Below, piece by piece: positions 11,010 to 21,406 of a stretch of 64,000 bases of DNA; the first letter of the stretch is position 1; each line of letters opens with the position of its first letter. This DNA is from Pyrrhosoma nymphula (taxonomy: Eukaryota > Arthropoda > Insecta > Odonata > Coenagrionidae). Both the position numbers and the translations under genes were made by a program. The notes beneath the pieces are model-generated. The model was not told the origin of the DNA. It saw only the letters and a list, made by a program, of their open reading frames with translations, and searched no databases. Where the stretch lies: the NCBI GenBank assembly GCA_963573305.1, contig OY754332.1, forward strand, positions 51,931,559 through 51,995,558, written 5' to 3'.

Positions 11010-11913
11010 TAGCTGCAGTGAAATTTTACCTAAATCATTCCAAGTATACAGAAAAGATAGGTCCAACCGAACCGGAGGCGGAGTATTTATAGCTGTAAAG
11101 AAAACCATAGTCAGCCGAGCGGAAACCGTCCCAGATACCAGCATAGAATCTGTATGGTGCTCTATTAGATGCCCTAAATCAAAAACAATATTCGTGTGCG
11201 CATACTACAGGCCACCTAACACCGACGTCACCTCAATTTTAGAACTCGAAGCACAAATAAAGAACATCACATCCAGGAACACCGAAAGAAATTTAATCAT
11301 AGGTGGAGATTTCAATACGACCTCTATAGATTGGAGGACCTACAGTTACATATCAGGAGGAAGAGGCAGATTACAGTACAAAGTAGAGTACTCCTATCAG
11401 AAGTAAAGATATATGCGAGTCCCTGCTGCACACGTTCTCATCAAATGCCCTACATCAGATAGCTACGACGCCTAACAGAGGGGACAACATTCTTGATTTA
11501 TTGGCAACAAATATACCGCAACAAGTAATTAAGGTAAACACTGTTCAGGGCATTAGTGACCATAGAGTAGTTACCGCAAAGTTCTCTTTGAGTATCATTA
11601 AAAGTTTTAAAGAAAGAAGAAAATTCTACATTTTTAAAAAAGCCGATTTCAATGCGTTTAAGAGTCATCTAAAAAATTCTCTTCCCTAATTCCAGGAATC
11701 AAGCTTAAAGTTAGACACAGAGGGTAGTTGGAAAGCTTTTCTTTCGATCGTACATTCAGGGATCAGAAAATACATTCCAAGTAAAGTAAAAAAATAGGGC
11801 AGCGAACCAAGATGGTACAATGCAGAAGTGAGAAAATCGTTAAGACGTCAGAGAGTATGCCACGCCAAGATGAAAAAACTCCGTAGAGATTTGTCCACTA
11901 GTGATCAAAATTT
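11010..11913 (+). pseudogene. LINE-A ORF2 endonuclease and linker (copy 3, left part)
   Basis: The endonuclease frame runs from an ILPKSF block through YYRPPNTD and GGDFNTTSIDW to 11406, where it shifts. It resumes with LLATNIPQQ and SDHRVV (the catalytic His block) at 11501-11689, then stops in SLP*. The linker continues in pieces (RWYN near 11815) to the RTE insertion. Besides the insertion there are at least three disabling lesions. Confidence 0.85.
11903..11913 (+). repeat. Target-site duplication, left copy
   Basis: GATCAAAATTT, repeated exactly at 15238-15248. Both copies lie in LINE-A linker sequence and bracket the RTE element, which defines the insertion boundaries to the base. Confidence 0.9.
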
Positions 11914-14900
11914 CATTTCATTACAGTAATCTACCGGTTAGAGGTAGGTTGTGATGAAAGTCAGAGAATATCCAGCGAACTCTTACACGTGCTGTGCCCT
12001 TTCTACCTCTTGTATTTCTTCCTTCATCTCAGCATAAGTCCTACCTTTCTTCATCCCGTCCATAAAACCGATTCTCTTCCTTCCCCTTCCCCGCTTACCC
12101 AACATCCTTCCCTCTATCACGACCTTCAGCAAACCATTGTCCCTCATTACCCCTTCCAGCCACCTACCCTGCCTTCCCCTAATCTCATCTATAAGTTTCC
12201 TCTCCTCGCCCACCATGTCAAGCACTTCCTCATTTGTCTTCCTTTCCGTCCAACGCACCTTCTCCATCCTCCTCCACACCCACATCTCAAAAGCCTTCAG
12301 CCTATTTTCGTCTTCCTTTCTCAAGGTCCACGTTTCTGCCCCATACAACGCCACACTCCATATCAAGCTCTTCACTAGCCTCTTTTTTACATCCTTACTT
12401 AAGGTCCCCGTCATCAGCTCCCTTCTATTATTGAACGCTTCCTTCGCTAGCGCTATTCTCCTCCTAATGTCTTTGCTACTATGTCCTCTTTCTTCTAGCG
12501 TACTACCCAAGTAATTAAATTGTTCAACTTGCTCCAGTTTGTGACTTCCTACTCTTATCACCAGCTTCGCTTTCTTTGTCCTAGAGAATCTCATTACTTT
12601 TGTTTTCCTATTATTTATCTTCATTCCGTATTTCTCACACTGCTTTTCCAGTGCATCTACTAAAGTTTGAAGTCCTTTCGATGACCGACTCACCAACGCC
12701 TGGTCATCTGCGAATCTAACCGACTTTATCCACTGGCCTCCTACTTTCATTCCCACGTCTAGCTCATCCCATGCCTCTCTTACCATTTCCTCAGCATAGA
12801 TGTTAAAAAGTAAAGGCGACAACGGGCACCCTTGCCGCACCCCGCGACCTATAACTGCCCACCCTGATTCACCGTCCGCTACCCTTACATGAGCCCTCTG
12901 CCCCATATATAAGTTTCGGATGAGTCTCCTATCACGCCAATCTATTCCTATTTTCCCCAGTATCTGCATTAGTTTCTCCCAGTTTACTCTGTCAAACGCC
13001 TTTTCGAAATCTACAAAACAAGCGAAAACATCCTGATTATGCTCTATGTTTCTATCTATAAGTGTCCTCATTACCGCAATCGCATCTCTGGTTCCCCTCC
13101 CCTTCCTAAACCCAAATTGGTCATCGCCTAAATAGCACTTTGCTCTGCTCTCCAACCTTCTATTTAGTATTCTAAGCAACACTTTTGCTGCGTGCGAAAT
13201 TAAACTGATTGTTCTATACTCCTCGCATTCTGACGCTTTCTTCTTCTTCGGGATAGGTATTAATACTGTTTTCACGAAATCCTCTGGCCATACTCCTTCC
13301 TCGTAGATCCTGCGAATAAGTTCGAAAAACGATTTTCTCCCCCTACTACCTAGATTCATCAGTAGCTCCGAAGGTAGGTTATCGGTTCCCACGGCTTTTC
13401 TACCCTTCATCTCTCTTAGTGCCCTCTCTATTTCACTCTCAAGTAACTCTGGTCCGAGGTTATCTTTATCTATTGTTCCTTCGTCCTCTAGATCTAGGCT
13501 AAGGGGTCTATTCTCGCTGTCATATAGCTCCTCTACGTATTCTCTCCACCTTTCTTGGATATCTTCCTGTTCGATTAATATCTTTCCTGTTTTGTCCTTA
13601 ACCTTTGGTATCGCTTGACCTCTCTTACCACCCGATAACATTTTCACCTTGGCGTACAAAGCGCCCACTTCCCCCTCCTCCTGCATCTTTTCCATTTGCT
13701 CACATTGTCCCTTCCACCAGTTTTCTTTTGCCCGATTGGTCACTCGCCTGAGTTTATTATTCAATTCCTTGTACTTCCTCTTCCCTACGTCGGTGTTCAC
13801 GTTTTTCCATATCCTTCTCTCCTCCATTTTCTTTATCATTTCTTCTGTAACCCACTGCTTCTTAACTCTCTTCTTTTCCACCGTTCCTATTGTTTTCTCT
13901 GCCGCTCTTGCGATGCCTGTTTTTATAACCTTCCATCTCTTCTCTATGGTTCCCATCCGCTTCTCTTCACCTATGTTCTTTTCTACTAGCTCTTGGTATT
14001 CCCTCCTTTTCAACCCTTTCAATGCTTCAAGGTTCCACCTCTTTATCTTCCTACCTTTACAAAGCCTTTTGAATCTAACTTCACACTTCATCATCACCAA
14101 GTTATGATCCGAGTCCGCATCCGACCCTGGATAGCTACGAGAGTTTTTTACACTGTTCCTAAATCTCTGCCTCACCATTATATAATCAATTTGGTATCTC
14201 CCAGTGTCACCCGGCATTTTCCATGTGTACCTACGCCTGGGGTGATGTTTAAACCAAGTGTTTGTCATTACTAATTTATTTCTTCTACAAAATTCAACTG
14301 CCTTTTCCCCGCGAAAATTTCTTCTTCCTAGCCCAAACCCTCCTACTTCTAATCCGTCCCTCCCTTCTCCCACCACTGCATTCCAGTCACCCATCACTAT
14401 CAGGTTTTTCTTCCCCGGCACTTCTCTAATTATTTCTTCTACTTGCTCGTACACCTCTTCCACCTCTTCCTCCCTATGGTTGCTCGTAGGCATGTATACC
14501 TGGACCAGTACGAAATTCGTCGGGCGTGCTTTTATTTCTACCACTAGTATCCTGTCGTTCACCTGTTCAATGTTTACCACCCTCAGTCCCAACTTTGTGT
14601 TCAGTACCATGCCTACCCCCCGTTGACTCTCATCTCCCCCACTATAGATCACCCTGTAGTTATCACTCCAATAGTCCCCGCTATCCTTCCATCTAACCTC
14701 GCACAATCCCAAAGCATCTATTTTTCCTTTTTCCATTTCCTGCTTAATATTTTCAAGCTTCCCGGCCCTCATCATGGTCCTTACGTTCCAAGTTCCTATT
14801 TTTACCATTGTTTTCCTCCTCCTCTTCCTCTTTTTCTTCTTCTTCTCCCTCCTTTCCCTTGTATCTTCTGATGATGATTCTGATTCTGATTCTGTGCAAG

Positions 14901-15237
14901 GATTTCGTGTGATGACGACCGCGGAGGCCTTGCCTCCCCCGCTGCCGGGCACGACACCCGCCCTAGTGGGCGGCGTCCCGTAGTTGCCAGGAATCAGATC
15001 TCTTTGGATGACTTTCATGTTCTGGGAGTGATAGTTGAGAGGTATCCCACGCGACTCAACGGTATTTTTAACGTGACACCATCACGGAACTACCTTTCGT
15101 CTGGCTCCTACCCTTCGACCTATCTGGCATGGGTGGCCCTACCAGGAGCAATGTACTTGCTCCTGCCAGTCCAGCTCTAGGGGTCATTGGAACGCACAAG
15201 CCCTTCCACCACGTCAAGGTCGTAGTTCAAGGAAGAG
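11914..15237 (-). mobile_element. Full-length RTE-clade LINE, apparently intact
   Basis: 3324-bp non-LTR retrotransposon on the minus strand: about 220 bases of 5' UTR, one ORF (15018 to 11983), a short (~70-base) 3' UTR, then the duplicated target. Compact size, one ORF with EN followed by RT, and a short 3' UTR without a poly(A) tail fit the RTE clade. The 5' UTR has a block (GGTGGAAGGGCTTG) also present at about 52,000. The perfect target duplication and undamaged ORF indicate a recent insertion. Confidence 0.92.
11983..15018 (-). CDS. RTE-type endonuclease-reverse transcriptase, 1011 aa, intact
   Basis: Retrotransposition protein. It nicks the target and copies the element RNA from the nick. 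Residues 1-70 are Ser/Glu-rich and then strongly basic (KKKKRKRRR), a possible nucleic-acid-binding or nuclear-targeting tail. The EEP endonuclease spans about 72-305: GTWNVR (Asn78), LCEVRW (Glu107), GDWNAV (Asp211, Asn213), YTWKMP and SDHN (Asp304, His305). The RT spans about 565-830, with FVDFEKAFD (first Asp at 670), GVRQGCPLSPLLF, and FADDQ (Asp771-772). The C-terminal region contains RLKAFEMWVWRRM and GRWLEG blocks typical of this clade. All catalytic residues expected are present. I chose the first ATG of the frame; a second ATG at residue 71, directly before the endonuclease, is the alternative start. Confidence 0.95.
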   Translation of the reverse strand: MKVIQRDLIPGNYGTPPTRAGVVPGSGGGKASAVVITRNPCTESESESSSEDTRERREKKKKKRKRRRKTMVKIGTWNVRTMMRAGKLENIKQEMEKGKIDALGLCEVRWKDSGDYWSDNYRVIYSGGDESQRGVGMVLNTKLGLRVVNIEQVNDRILVVEIKARPTNFVLVQVYMPTSNHREEEVEEVYEQVEEIIREVPGKKNLIVMGDWNAVVGEGRDGLEVGGFGLGRRNFRGEKAVEFCRRNKLVMTNTWFKHHPRRRYTWKMPGDTGRYQIDYIMVRQRFRNSVKNSRSYPGSDADSDHNLVMMKCEVRFKRLCKGRKIKRWNLEALKGLKRREYQELVEKNIGEEKRMGTIEKRWKVIKTGIARAAEKTIGTVEKKRVKKQWVTEEMIKKMEERRIWKNVNTDVGKRKYKELNNKLRRVTNRAKENWWKGQCEQMEKMQEEGEVGALYAKVKMLSGGKRGQAIPKVKDKTGKILIEQEDIQERWREYVEELYDSENRPLSLDLEDEGTIDKDNLGPELLESEIERALREMKGRKAVGTDNLPSELLMNLGSRGRKSFFELIRRIYEEGVWPEDFVKTVLIPIPKKKKASECEEYRTISLISHAAKVLLRILNRRLESRAKCYLGDDQFGFRKGRGTRDAIAVMRTLIDRNIEHNQDVFACFVDFEKAFDRVNWEKLMQILGKIGIDWRDRRLIRNLYMGQRAHVRVADGESGWAVIGRGVRQGCPLSPLLFNIYAEEMVREAWDELDVGMKVGGQWIKSVRFADDQALVSRSSKGLQTLVDALEKQCEKYGMKINNRKTKVMRFSRTKKAKLVIRVGSHKLEQVEQFNYLGSTLEERGHSSKDIRRRIALAKEAFNNRRELMTGTLSKDVKKRLVKSLIWSVALYGAETWTLRKEDENRLKAFEMWVWRRMEKVRWTERKTNEEVLDMVGEERKLIDEIRGRQGRWLEGVMRDNGLLKVVIEGRMLGKRGRGRKRIGFMDGMKKGRTYAEMKEEIQEVERAQHV

Positions 15238-15248
15238 GATCAAAATTT
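15238..15248 (+). repeat. Target-site duplication, right copy
   Basis: Second copy of GATCAAAATTT flanking the RTE LINE. The next base differs from the left copy (A versus C), which marks the end of the duplication. Confidence 0.9.
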
Positions 15249-16887
15249 AATATTTGAAAAATACAAATTGTCTAGAGCCACTACAAAGGAAGCCTTTCGG
15301 AATGCATTCATGGATTTTAAAAGAAAAACATTAGGAGAACAATTACAGGATAACCCAAAGGCATTTTGGTCATACGTAAGGGAAGTTCAAGGCAATAGAT
15401 CAACAGTTATTCCACTACGAAACGAAAATGGCTAATTATTAGTAAGCAGCTAGGACAAGGACAACTTATTGAATTCTTACTTTCAAAGTGTGTTCACCAA
15501 GTCATCGCAAATTACATCCGTAAAGTTAAATGATCACTTCCAGCAAAAGATGCCGCCTATCGATATTTGCACTCAAGGAATAGAAAACTTGCTAAAATCT
15601 TTAAGTCCAAATAAATCCCCAGATCCTGAATAAATTTCTGCCCGCGTGTATAGAGAATTAGCTTGTGAAATTGCACCCTACTTGCAGAATATATTTAGTA
15701 AATCCATCAACGAACACAAAGTACCCATGGACTGGAAAATTGCAAATGTCACTCCCATATTCAAAAGCGGTGATAAGGAACAGCCATCGAACTACAGACC
15801 GATATCTCTCACATCTATCTCTTGCAAAGTCCTTGAACATATAATTGTTAGTTCAGTTATGAGACACCTCGATATAGAAAACTTGTTAACAAAAACACAA
15901 CACGGATTCAGAAAGGGAAGATATTGCGAAACTCAGTTAGCACTTTTTACCCACGATATTTTAGTCTCGGGTGAACATAACGCTCCAGTTGATGCAATTT
16001 TTGTTGACTTTAAAAAGGCATTTGATAAAGTTTCCCACAGTAAGCTACTCATGAAATTAAAATCCTACGGTTTAGACGACGACGTAATTTCCTGGATTAG
16101 AGAATTCTTAAGTAATCGCGTGCAAGGGTTGTATTAGATGGCGCTATCTCTAATGAAGTAAAAGTCACATCGGGAGTCCCACAGGGAAGTGTCATAGGCC
16201 CGCTTCTGTTCCTTTTGTACGTAAACGACATCGGTGACAAAGTTGACAGTAAGCTTAGATTATTTGCTGACGACGCAGTGGTGTATAGAGAAATTCGTAG
16301 CTTTAATGACAAGGAAGCCCTAACTAAGGATCTCGAGGCAATACAAGAGTGGTGCTATGCGTGGCAGCTAGAATTAAACCTGAAAAATGCGTTGTTGTGA
16401 ATTTTTGGCAACGGAAAAACGCTCCTTGTAACAGCTATTGCATAAACAACATAAAACTAGACACCGTAGAATCGGTTAAGTACCTCGGAGTTAAACTGAC
16501 TAATGATCTATCGTGGAGTAAACATATTCGAGAAATTACCGGTCAAGCTAATCGTAAATTGGGATTTGTTTGTTTGTGCGAAGATCGGCAAGATATGTTA
16601 AAGGCCGTTATGATAATCTCGTAAGTGTTACTGACCTTTTGCAGCAACTGGGATGGGAAAAGCTTTCAGACCGTCGATTAAAATTTAGACTAAATCTATT
16701 ATGTAGGTTCCAAACCGGTCTATTCTCTGACGACGTTGATAATATTTTACGAAATCCGACATACTACGGTAGATCAGATCATGAGAGTAAAATTAGGGAA
16801 CTAGACTGCAGAACGGATAGATTTAAGATGTCATTTTTCCCACGAACGATAAGGGACCATAATAGCTGCCATGAGACTTTTATCTAG
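15238..16887 (+). pseudogene. LINE-A ORF2 RT region (copy 3, right part)
   Basis: The linker (TTKEAFRNAF) precedes RT motifs from NVTPIFKSGDKEQPSNYRP and FVDFKKAFD (15646-16137) to FADDAVVY (about 16261-16290). The C-terminal block ends in FFPRTIRD, with TAG at 16885-16887. The frame breaks near 15434, 16130 and 16385, and a deletion near 16570 joins GFV to the domain ahead of the RRSARY block. Confidence 0.85.
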
Positions 16888-17262
16888 GTTTGTCGTTAGG
16901 TAGTGCAGCTCTTAGTAGTGGTAGTACTCCTAATACTTGAATCCTTATCTGTTACCTAGTACATACTAACAGAACGCCTAGCATGTTTTCTGCATGGGTC
17001 TTGAGTCCCTGTCCATCTGTGTAGTTGTAGAATGCATGTATATTGAGGTCACTCTCCATTTTGATGACATCGGTAGTGTAGTGTTGCATGCTTGTGAGGC
17101 TTCGCCTCATGACAAGCATTAGCGATTCATGCTAATGCATAATTAGTCGTAGTTACACTAACTTTAGGGTATAGTGTAATGCATGTTGGTGATTACTCAC
17201 CCCCTGCCACACACCCCTGAGGTGGCTTGCAGGGTATTTTGTAGATGTAGATGTAGATGTAT

Positions 17263-17964
17263 GAGTAAAGGCGGAAGCACGGGAATAACCCGCTAAAACA
17301 AATGTCATGATCGAAGCACTCGCGGGCACCAAGTCTCCAGGATTTAAGTTGTTATTCGGAAAGCACGGGTTTTAACAAGTCATTCCCCCCCCCCCTGTTT
17401 GCCACCGTCTCTACGTCATTCGGGAGACGGGACAAACACATTTTAGTACTATATAGAGGCAAGCGCAAAAGAACTGTTGGTTGGTTCCTTTTCTGAAGTG
17501 CACGCGTGTGTAAGTGCCGAGCGACACGCTGTGGAAAGCGCGAATTGTTCTTCTTGCTTCTCTGAGTTAACCTCGTGGTAATCTGTTGTCCCTTGTGCTC
17601 ATAGCCCAAACCCGGTTCGAGGCTTTCAAAATTCTTAAGTCTGTTTCGCGAGCCTAGTGTCCTCCCCCTTCAGGGGATTTGGAAATAGCAACCGTTTGCG
17701 CGAGTGACCTGTTAGTGCCACGAAATTACTTAGTCTGTCACCGTTCGTCAGCCAGCGACGTTCAGCCCTCCTCCCGCCTCCAGAGCCGCAGAGAGACCGG
17801 AACCTCGACAGCCTTTGCTGAGAGACGGAAATAAGGTAGATGCCTTTTTCTATTTATTGAAATGCAATCCATGTACCTTTATTGATACCCGACGCCAAGG
17901 GCAAGATCCCACGTATCCGTGTTCGAACCTCGGCGGCACTCCCGCCCGGGGTCGGGTCACGACA
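17263..17964 (+). repeat. 5' LTR
   Basis: Repeats at 29077-29784. The shared sequence begins GAGTAAAGGCGG and ends GGGTCACGACA. It contains a TATA-like box (17450-17456), a poly-C tract of different length in the two copies, and near the 3' end a GTTCGAACC word resembling a tRNA-type B box. The start could be misplaced: the 3' LTR purine tract lies ~20 bases upstream of the shared start, so this LTR may have lost its first bases next to the LINE-A tail. Confidence 0.92.
17449..17456 (+). promoter_or_regulatory. TATA-like box in the 5' LTR
   Basis: CTATATAG, followed by AGGCAAGCGC about 25-30 bases ahead of a GTTGGTTGGTT word that could be the start-site region. The identical motif is in the 3' LTR (29264-29271). 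It probably drives the genomic RNA. Confidence 0.5.
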
Positions 17965-17965
17965 A

Positions 17966-17984
17966 TGGTGGCAGCGGTGGGATT
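17966..17984 (+). promoter_or_regulatory. Primer-binding site, tRNA-Leu type
   Basis: TGGTGGCAGCGGTGGGATT, one base after the LTR end. It is complementary to a tRNA 3' end of the form ...AATCCCACCGCTGCCA+CCA, which from general knowledge is the tRNA-Leu(AAG)-type acceptor/T-arm. The length and the TGG start are as expected for minus-strand priming. Confidence 0.8.
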
Positions 17985-18058
17985 AAAATTGCTCGTGAAG
18001 GGGTGGGATTAAAAAAGCTCGTGAAGGGGTGGGATTAAAATGCTCGTGACGGGGTGGA
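17976..18058 (+). repeat. Three tandem ~27-bp leader repeats that include part of the primer site
   Basis: The unit GGTGGGATTAAAA(n)GCTCGTGA(A/C)GG occurs three times, starting at the 3' part of the primer-binding site. Only the first copy carries the full primer site. The rest of the leader to 18,869 is AT-rich and non-coding. Confidence 0.8.
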
Positions 18059-18869
18059 AAAATTTTTATGGGGAAGAGACAAAGTAAATTGTTTTTTTGT
18101 TGAAAAGAATTAAATTTGCCTATATTTTATTCTTTTTTCATTTTGCCTCCGTTATTATGTTCAATCGTTTCTTTGCACGCACTCCGGTGTGTTTTCCATT
18201 GCTCGGGCCATAAATTTTTTCTCTTCTCTCTTAAAATATGTAAGATAATAACCAGTCGCCTATCGCTACCATATGGGTTTTTCCGAAAGAGTAAAGTGAC
18301 CGCGATTTAAACAGGAGAGGGATGAATCTGTTTAATTGCTTCTAATTTTTTCATTTTTGTGAGGAGTTTTAAGAAGACCCACTAATATTTCGTTGTGAGT
18401 TTTCCTAGTACGTGTGGGCAAAGTGATGTAACTTTAGCGGTATTTAATTTTTTGGTTATTTACTGTGTTTTCTTTTAATTTTTCGGAATCCCCTTGTTTG
18501 GCTTGGTAATGATATGAATATCCCGCGTGCTCCCACGACTACTTGATTTCATCCCCCCCCCCCTGAGGACCTCTTCCTCAAGGAAAATAGGACCACGAGC
18601 TGCCTAGGTACTGTAAGACCCAATTTTGGACCACTTACAGGAGTCGGGATCATGATGTGTGTGTGGATTGAATTTTGATGTCTCTCTTTTAAATTTTATT
18701 TTTTTTTAGTTGCCCCCCGAAGTGTATTGTTCGTATAGTGTTACGTAGACGTGTTTTTCTTTTTCTTTTATTTCTTTTGTTTTGTTTCGGTCGTGTATTG
18801 GTTTGGGGAATGTTCCCAAGTAGTGTGTTTGATTATTTGGCTAATTAACGTAAAGTAGCTCGACCGAAG

Positions 18870-19926
18870 ATGAAGGAAACATCACTAGAGACCCCCGCGG
18901 CGGCCCCCCCTAATGTTACTGGTTTGTTGTACGCGATAGACCCGTTCGAGGGTGATAGCAATGTAGAAGATTTTTTATTGTCTATAGAGACGGCTGCCAC
19001 TTTGGGGCAGTGGGAGGCAGCGCACAGGGTCATGGTATAGAAACTCCGCGTGAAGGGAAAAGCGCGTCAATTTGCAAATACCTTTGCGCTAGAGGGAGGA
19101 TTAGACTGGGCGAAATGGAGACGGGCAATAACGGACAGGTTTGCAGAACGCGAGTCACAGGCAATTAAATTACGTCGGTTGCTAGATTGCAAGCAAGGGC
19201 CACGCGAATCGGTTCGAGATTTCGCGGAAAGGGTACAGGCTCTCGGTGAGTCCCCTCCGGACGCCGTTGCTGACCCTCAGGAGCGAGTTTGGAGAGCGAA
19301 AGCAATGGAAGACATGATTCTCACGCAGTTTTTACAGGGATTGCGAGAGGGAATTACAAACAAAAAAACCGTGTAGGCGGTTCGTGATGATTCGCGAACC
19401 CGCAACTCTCGGGGAGGCTATGCGATTAGCCAAGATGGAGGAGACGAATGACGATCAGGGAAGGCATGGACTATGCTTAGCAGCCGGCCCTGGTCCCTCC
19501 GAGCAGGCCCCGGGAAAAACGCGCGGAAAGACATTTTTGCCCTCGGCACAGTCACCATTGTGTTTTGCATGCAATCAGTTTGGACACGTAGCGCGTGATT
19601 GTGGACGAAATCCAGTTCGTTGCTTTCGGTGTAATCGCAACGGACACATGATGAGGGATTGCCAAGAAACTATTGCCTCGCGGCAACAACCCCCCACCCC
19701 TCCCGCCAGAACTTATGTGCCACCCCAACGAAGAGGGACCGGACGTTCCTGGGAAGCAAGAGGCCCTCCGCCTCCCCGCCAGCGCGAAAGCCGACCTCCA
19801 CCCCCCCATTCACAGGACGCGATGGGTAATCGGCGCGGTCAAGCTTCGGGAGGATTCCGCCCTCCCCCAAACGATCTCCCCTCCGGGCCCTTCCCCCAAC
19901 GCGCGGAGAGAAATCCGAGATGGTGA
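18870..19926 (+). pseudogene. Gag polyprotein, broken
   Basis: Capsid/nucleocapsid precursor. An ATG at 18870 (the first in the frame) opens 56 codons, then TAG at 19038-19040 interrupts. The same frame runs on to TAG at 19374-19376, after which a one-base shift gives 19384-19926. The middle resembles the retrotransposon Gag domain (WAKWRRAITDRF, then FAERVQAL). The C-terminal part has two CCHC zinc knuckles, CFACNQFGHVARDC and CFRCNRNGHMMRDC, and then a Pro/Arg-rich tail. It overlaps the protease frame by seven bases in the -1 register, the usual Gag-Pol arrangement. Confidence 0.88.
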
Positions 19927-21403
19927 AAGAGGAGAGGGGGGACAGAAAACAGACACGAAGGTCGCCAGAGGGAATGGGTTTCGCGGTCACGGTGAGGATA
20001 GGGAATGTTCGTAGGACTCTTCTTATAGACACAGGAGCCACCTTATCCCTCCTCACCGAAGCAGTTGCCCACCCCCACCGACCACTCCTACCTCCTACGA
20101 CACAACTTTGTGGCGTAACCGGACACCCACTTAACCTCCTGGGCTCCGTCACCCTTCCCGTGTGCATAGGTGGTGTAATTTTTGTGCAAAATTTTCAGGT
20201 CGTTGGATCAGTTTTCAGGACTTTAAGCTATCCACAGACGGTATAATTGGACTCGATCTCCTTAGAACTATGGGGGCGAGCCTAGACTTGAAAACCGAGA
20301 CAATAAGAGTGGGTAATCGCACATTAACGAGACAGTGGACATTTAACGCAAGAGCAGGTATATGCACGCGAGCGAAAGGTGAAGGAAGGACAAAGACTAG
20401 GAGGGGAAGTAAAACCAAGGAGGTGAAAAAGGAGGAGGAGAAGGAATCGCCGGAGGCCTCACCTCCGACCGAAGATGCCGTTCGTGTCGGCCCGCGGAAA
20501 GACAGGAATGGCTTAGTAAGAGAGAGCGAGAGAATTACTCTTTCGCCGCGGAGCGAAACTCTTGTGGTAGGTCGCGTATCAGGTTTCGAAGGATGCGTTA
20601 TCCCACAGGAAGTATTGATGGAACCTGCGGAAATTTTCATTCGTGGAATTATGGTAGGAAGAGGGATTGTTACGTGCCGGGAGCACCAACAAATCCCTAT
20701 AAAATTAATTAATGTTTCACGGGAAGCACTCGAGGTTCCCGCAAATACGATTGTAGGGGCGATCACGTCCGATTTCGTGGTCAGGCATGGGCCACATGAA
20801 GGTAACGGGAAAAGAGAAATGTGCCTCCCGATAGAATTAGAAAATAGCTGTGCAGCCTTGCCTAGAAACGAAGAAAAGCAGCTACGGCGCGTGTTGCTTG
20901 AGTATGCCGATGTATTTCACGCGGAAGGAATTCCGTTAGGAAAGACGGCGCGCGTTAAACACGCCATACATACAGGTGACCATCCGCCGATATTTCGACC
21001 TCCATATCGGGTCCCTCAGACCCAGCGCGAGACTTTGAGGAAACACGTTGCGGAAATGCTCGAGGAGGGAATAATCCGCGACTCCACGTCTCCATGGAGC
21101 GCGCCGGTAGTGTTGGTAGCGAAAAAGTCAGAGAGCGGAGAGGAAAAACTCCGTTTTTGTACTGACTTTAGGGCCCTGAATAAAATCACGCGAAGGGACG
21201 AATATCCTTTGCCTAATATTCAGGAAACCTTGGACCAACTAGGAGGCGCGAAGTATTTTTCCACACTAGATATAGCTAGCGGGTATTGGCAGATTGAAGT
21301 AGAGCCACGGGACATTGAGAAAACCGCTTTCTCTATGCCAGAAGGACATTATGAGTATCAAAGAATGCCTTTCGGACTTGCAAATAGCCCTAGCACATTC
21401 TAG
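19920..21403 (+). pseudogene. Pol: protease and first half of reverse transcriptase, broken
   Basis: The aspartic protease has LIDTGATLSLL (catalytic Asp at about 20029) and closes with GIIGLDLL at about 20247. A frame change near 20,215-20,230 separates these. The basic linker (about 20,370-20,500) leads into RT with VRHAIH-like docking and the LNKITRRDEYPLPN block, FSTLDIASGYWQI (catalytic Asp at about 21270) and RMPFGLANSPSTF. TAG at 21402-21404, in what should be the next codon, ends the frame. The change is a single base in an otherwise continuous frame. Confidence 0.9.
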
Positions 21404-21406
21404 CGT

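Larger units (their letters stand above)
11010..17262 (+). mobile_element. LINE-A copy 3, split by an RTE element
   Basis: The left part (11010-11913) carries the endonuclease and linker; the right part (15238-17262) carries the linker, RT, 3' UTR, stem-loop (17202-17234) and TAGATG tail (about 17242-17260). The two are separated by an RTE LINE on the opposite strand flanked by the duplicated 11-mer GATCAAAATTT. The 5' truncation falls inside the endonuclease and interrupts the Mutator-like gene. About 140 bases corresponding to 5990-6125 of copy 1 are deleted at about 16570. Confidence 0.9.

Noticed and set aside
11989..14983. Several plus-strand open frames (60-150 codons) rich in Pro, Ser and Leu
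   Set aside because: They lie exactly antisense to the intact RTE ORF and only reflect its purine-rich coding strand.
17352..17609. Minus-strand 85-codon frame, repeated at 29186-29425
   Set aside because: The duplication is simply the two LTRs. There is no motif and the frame is antisense to the element's promoter region.
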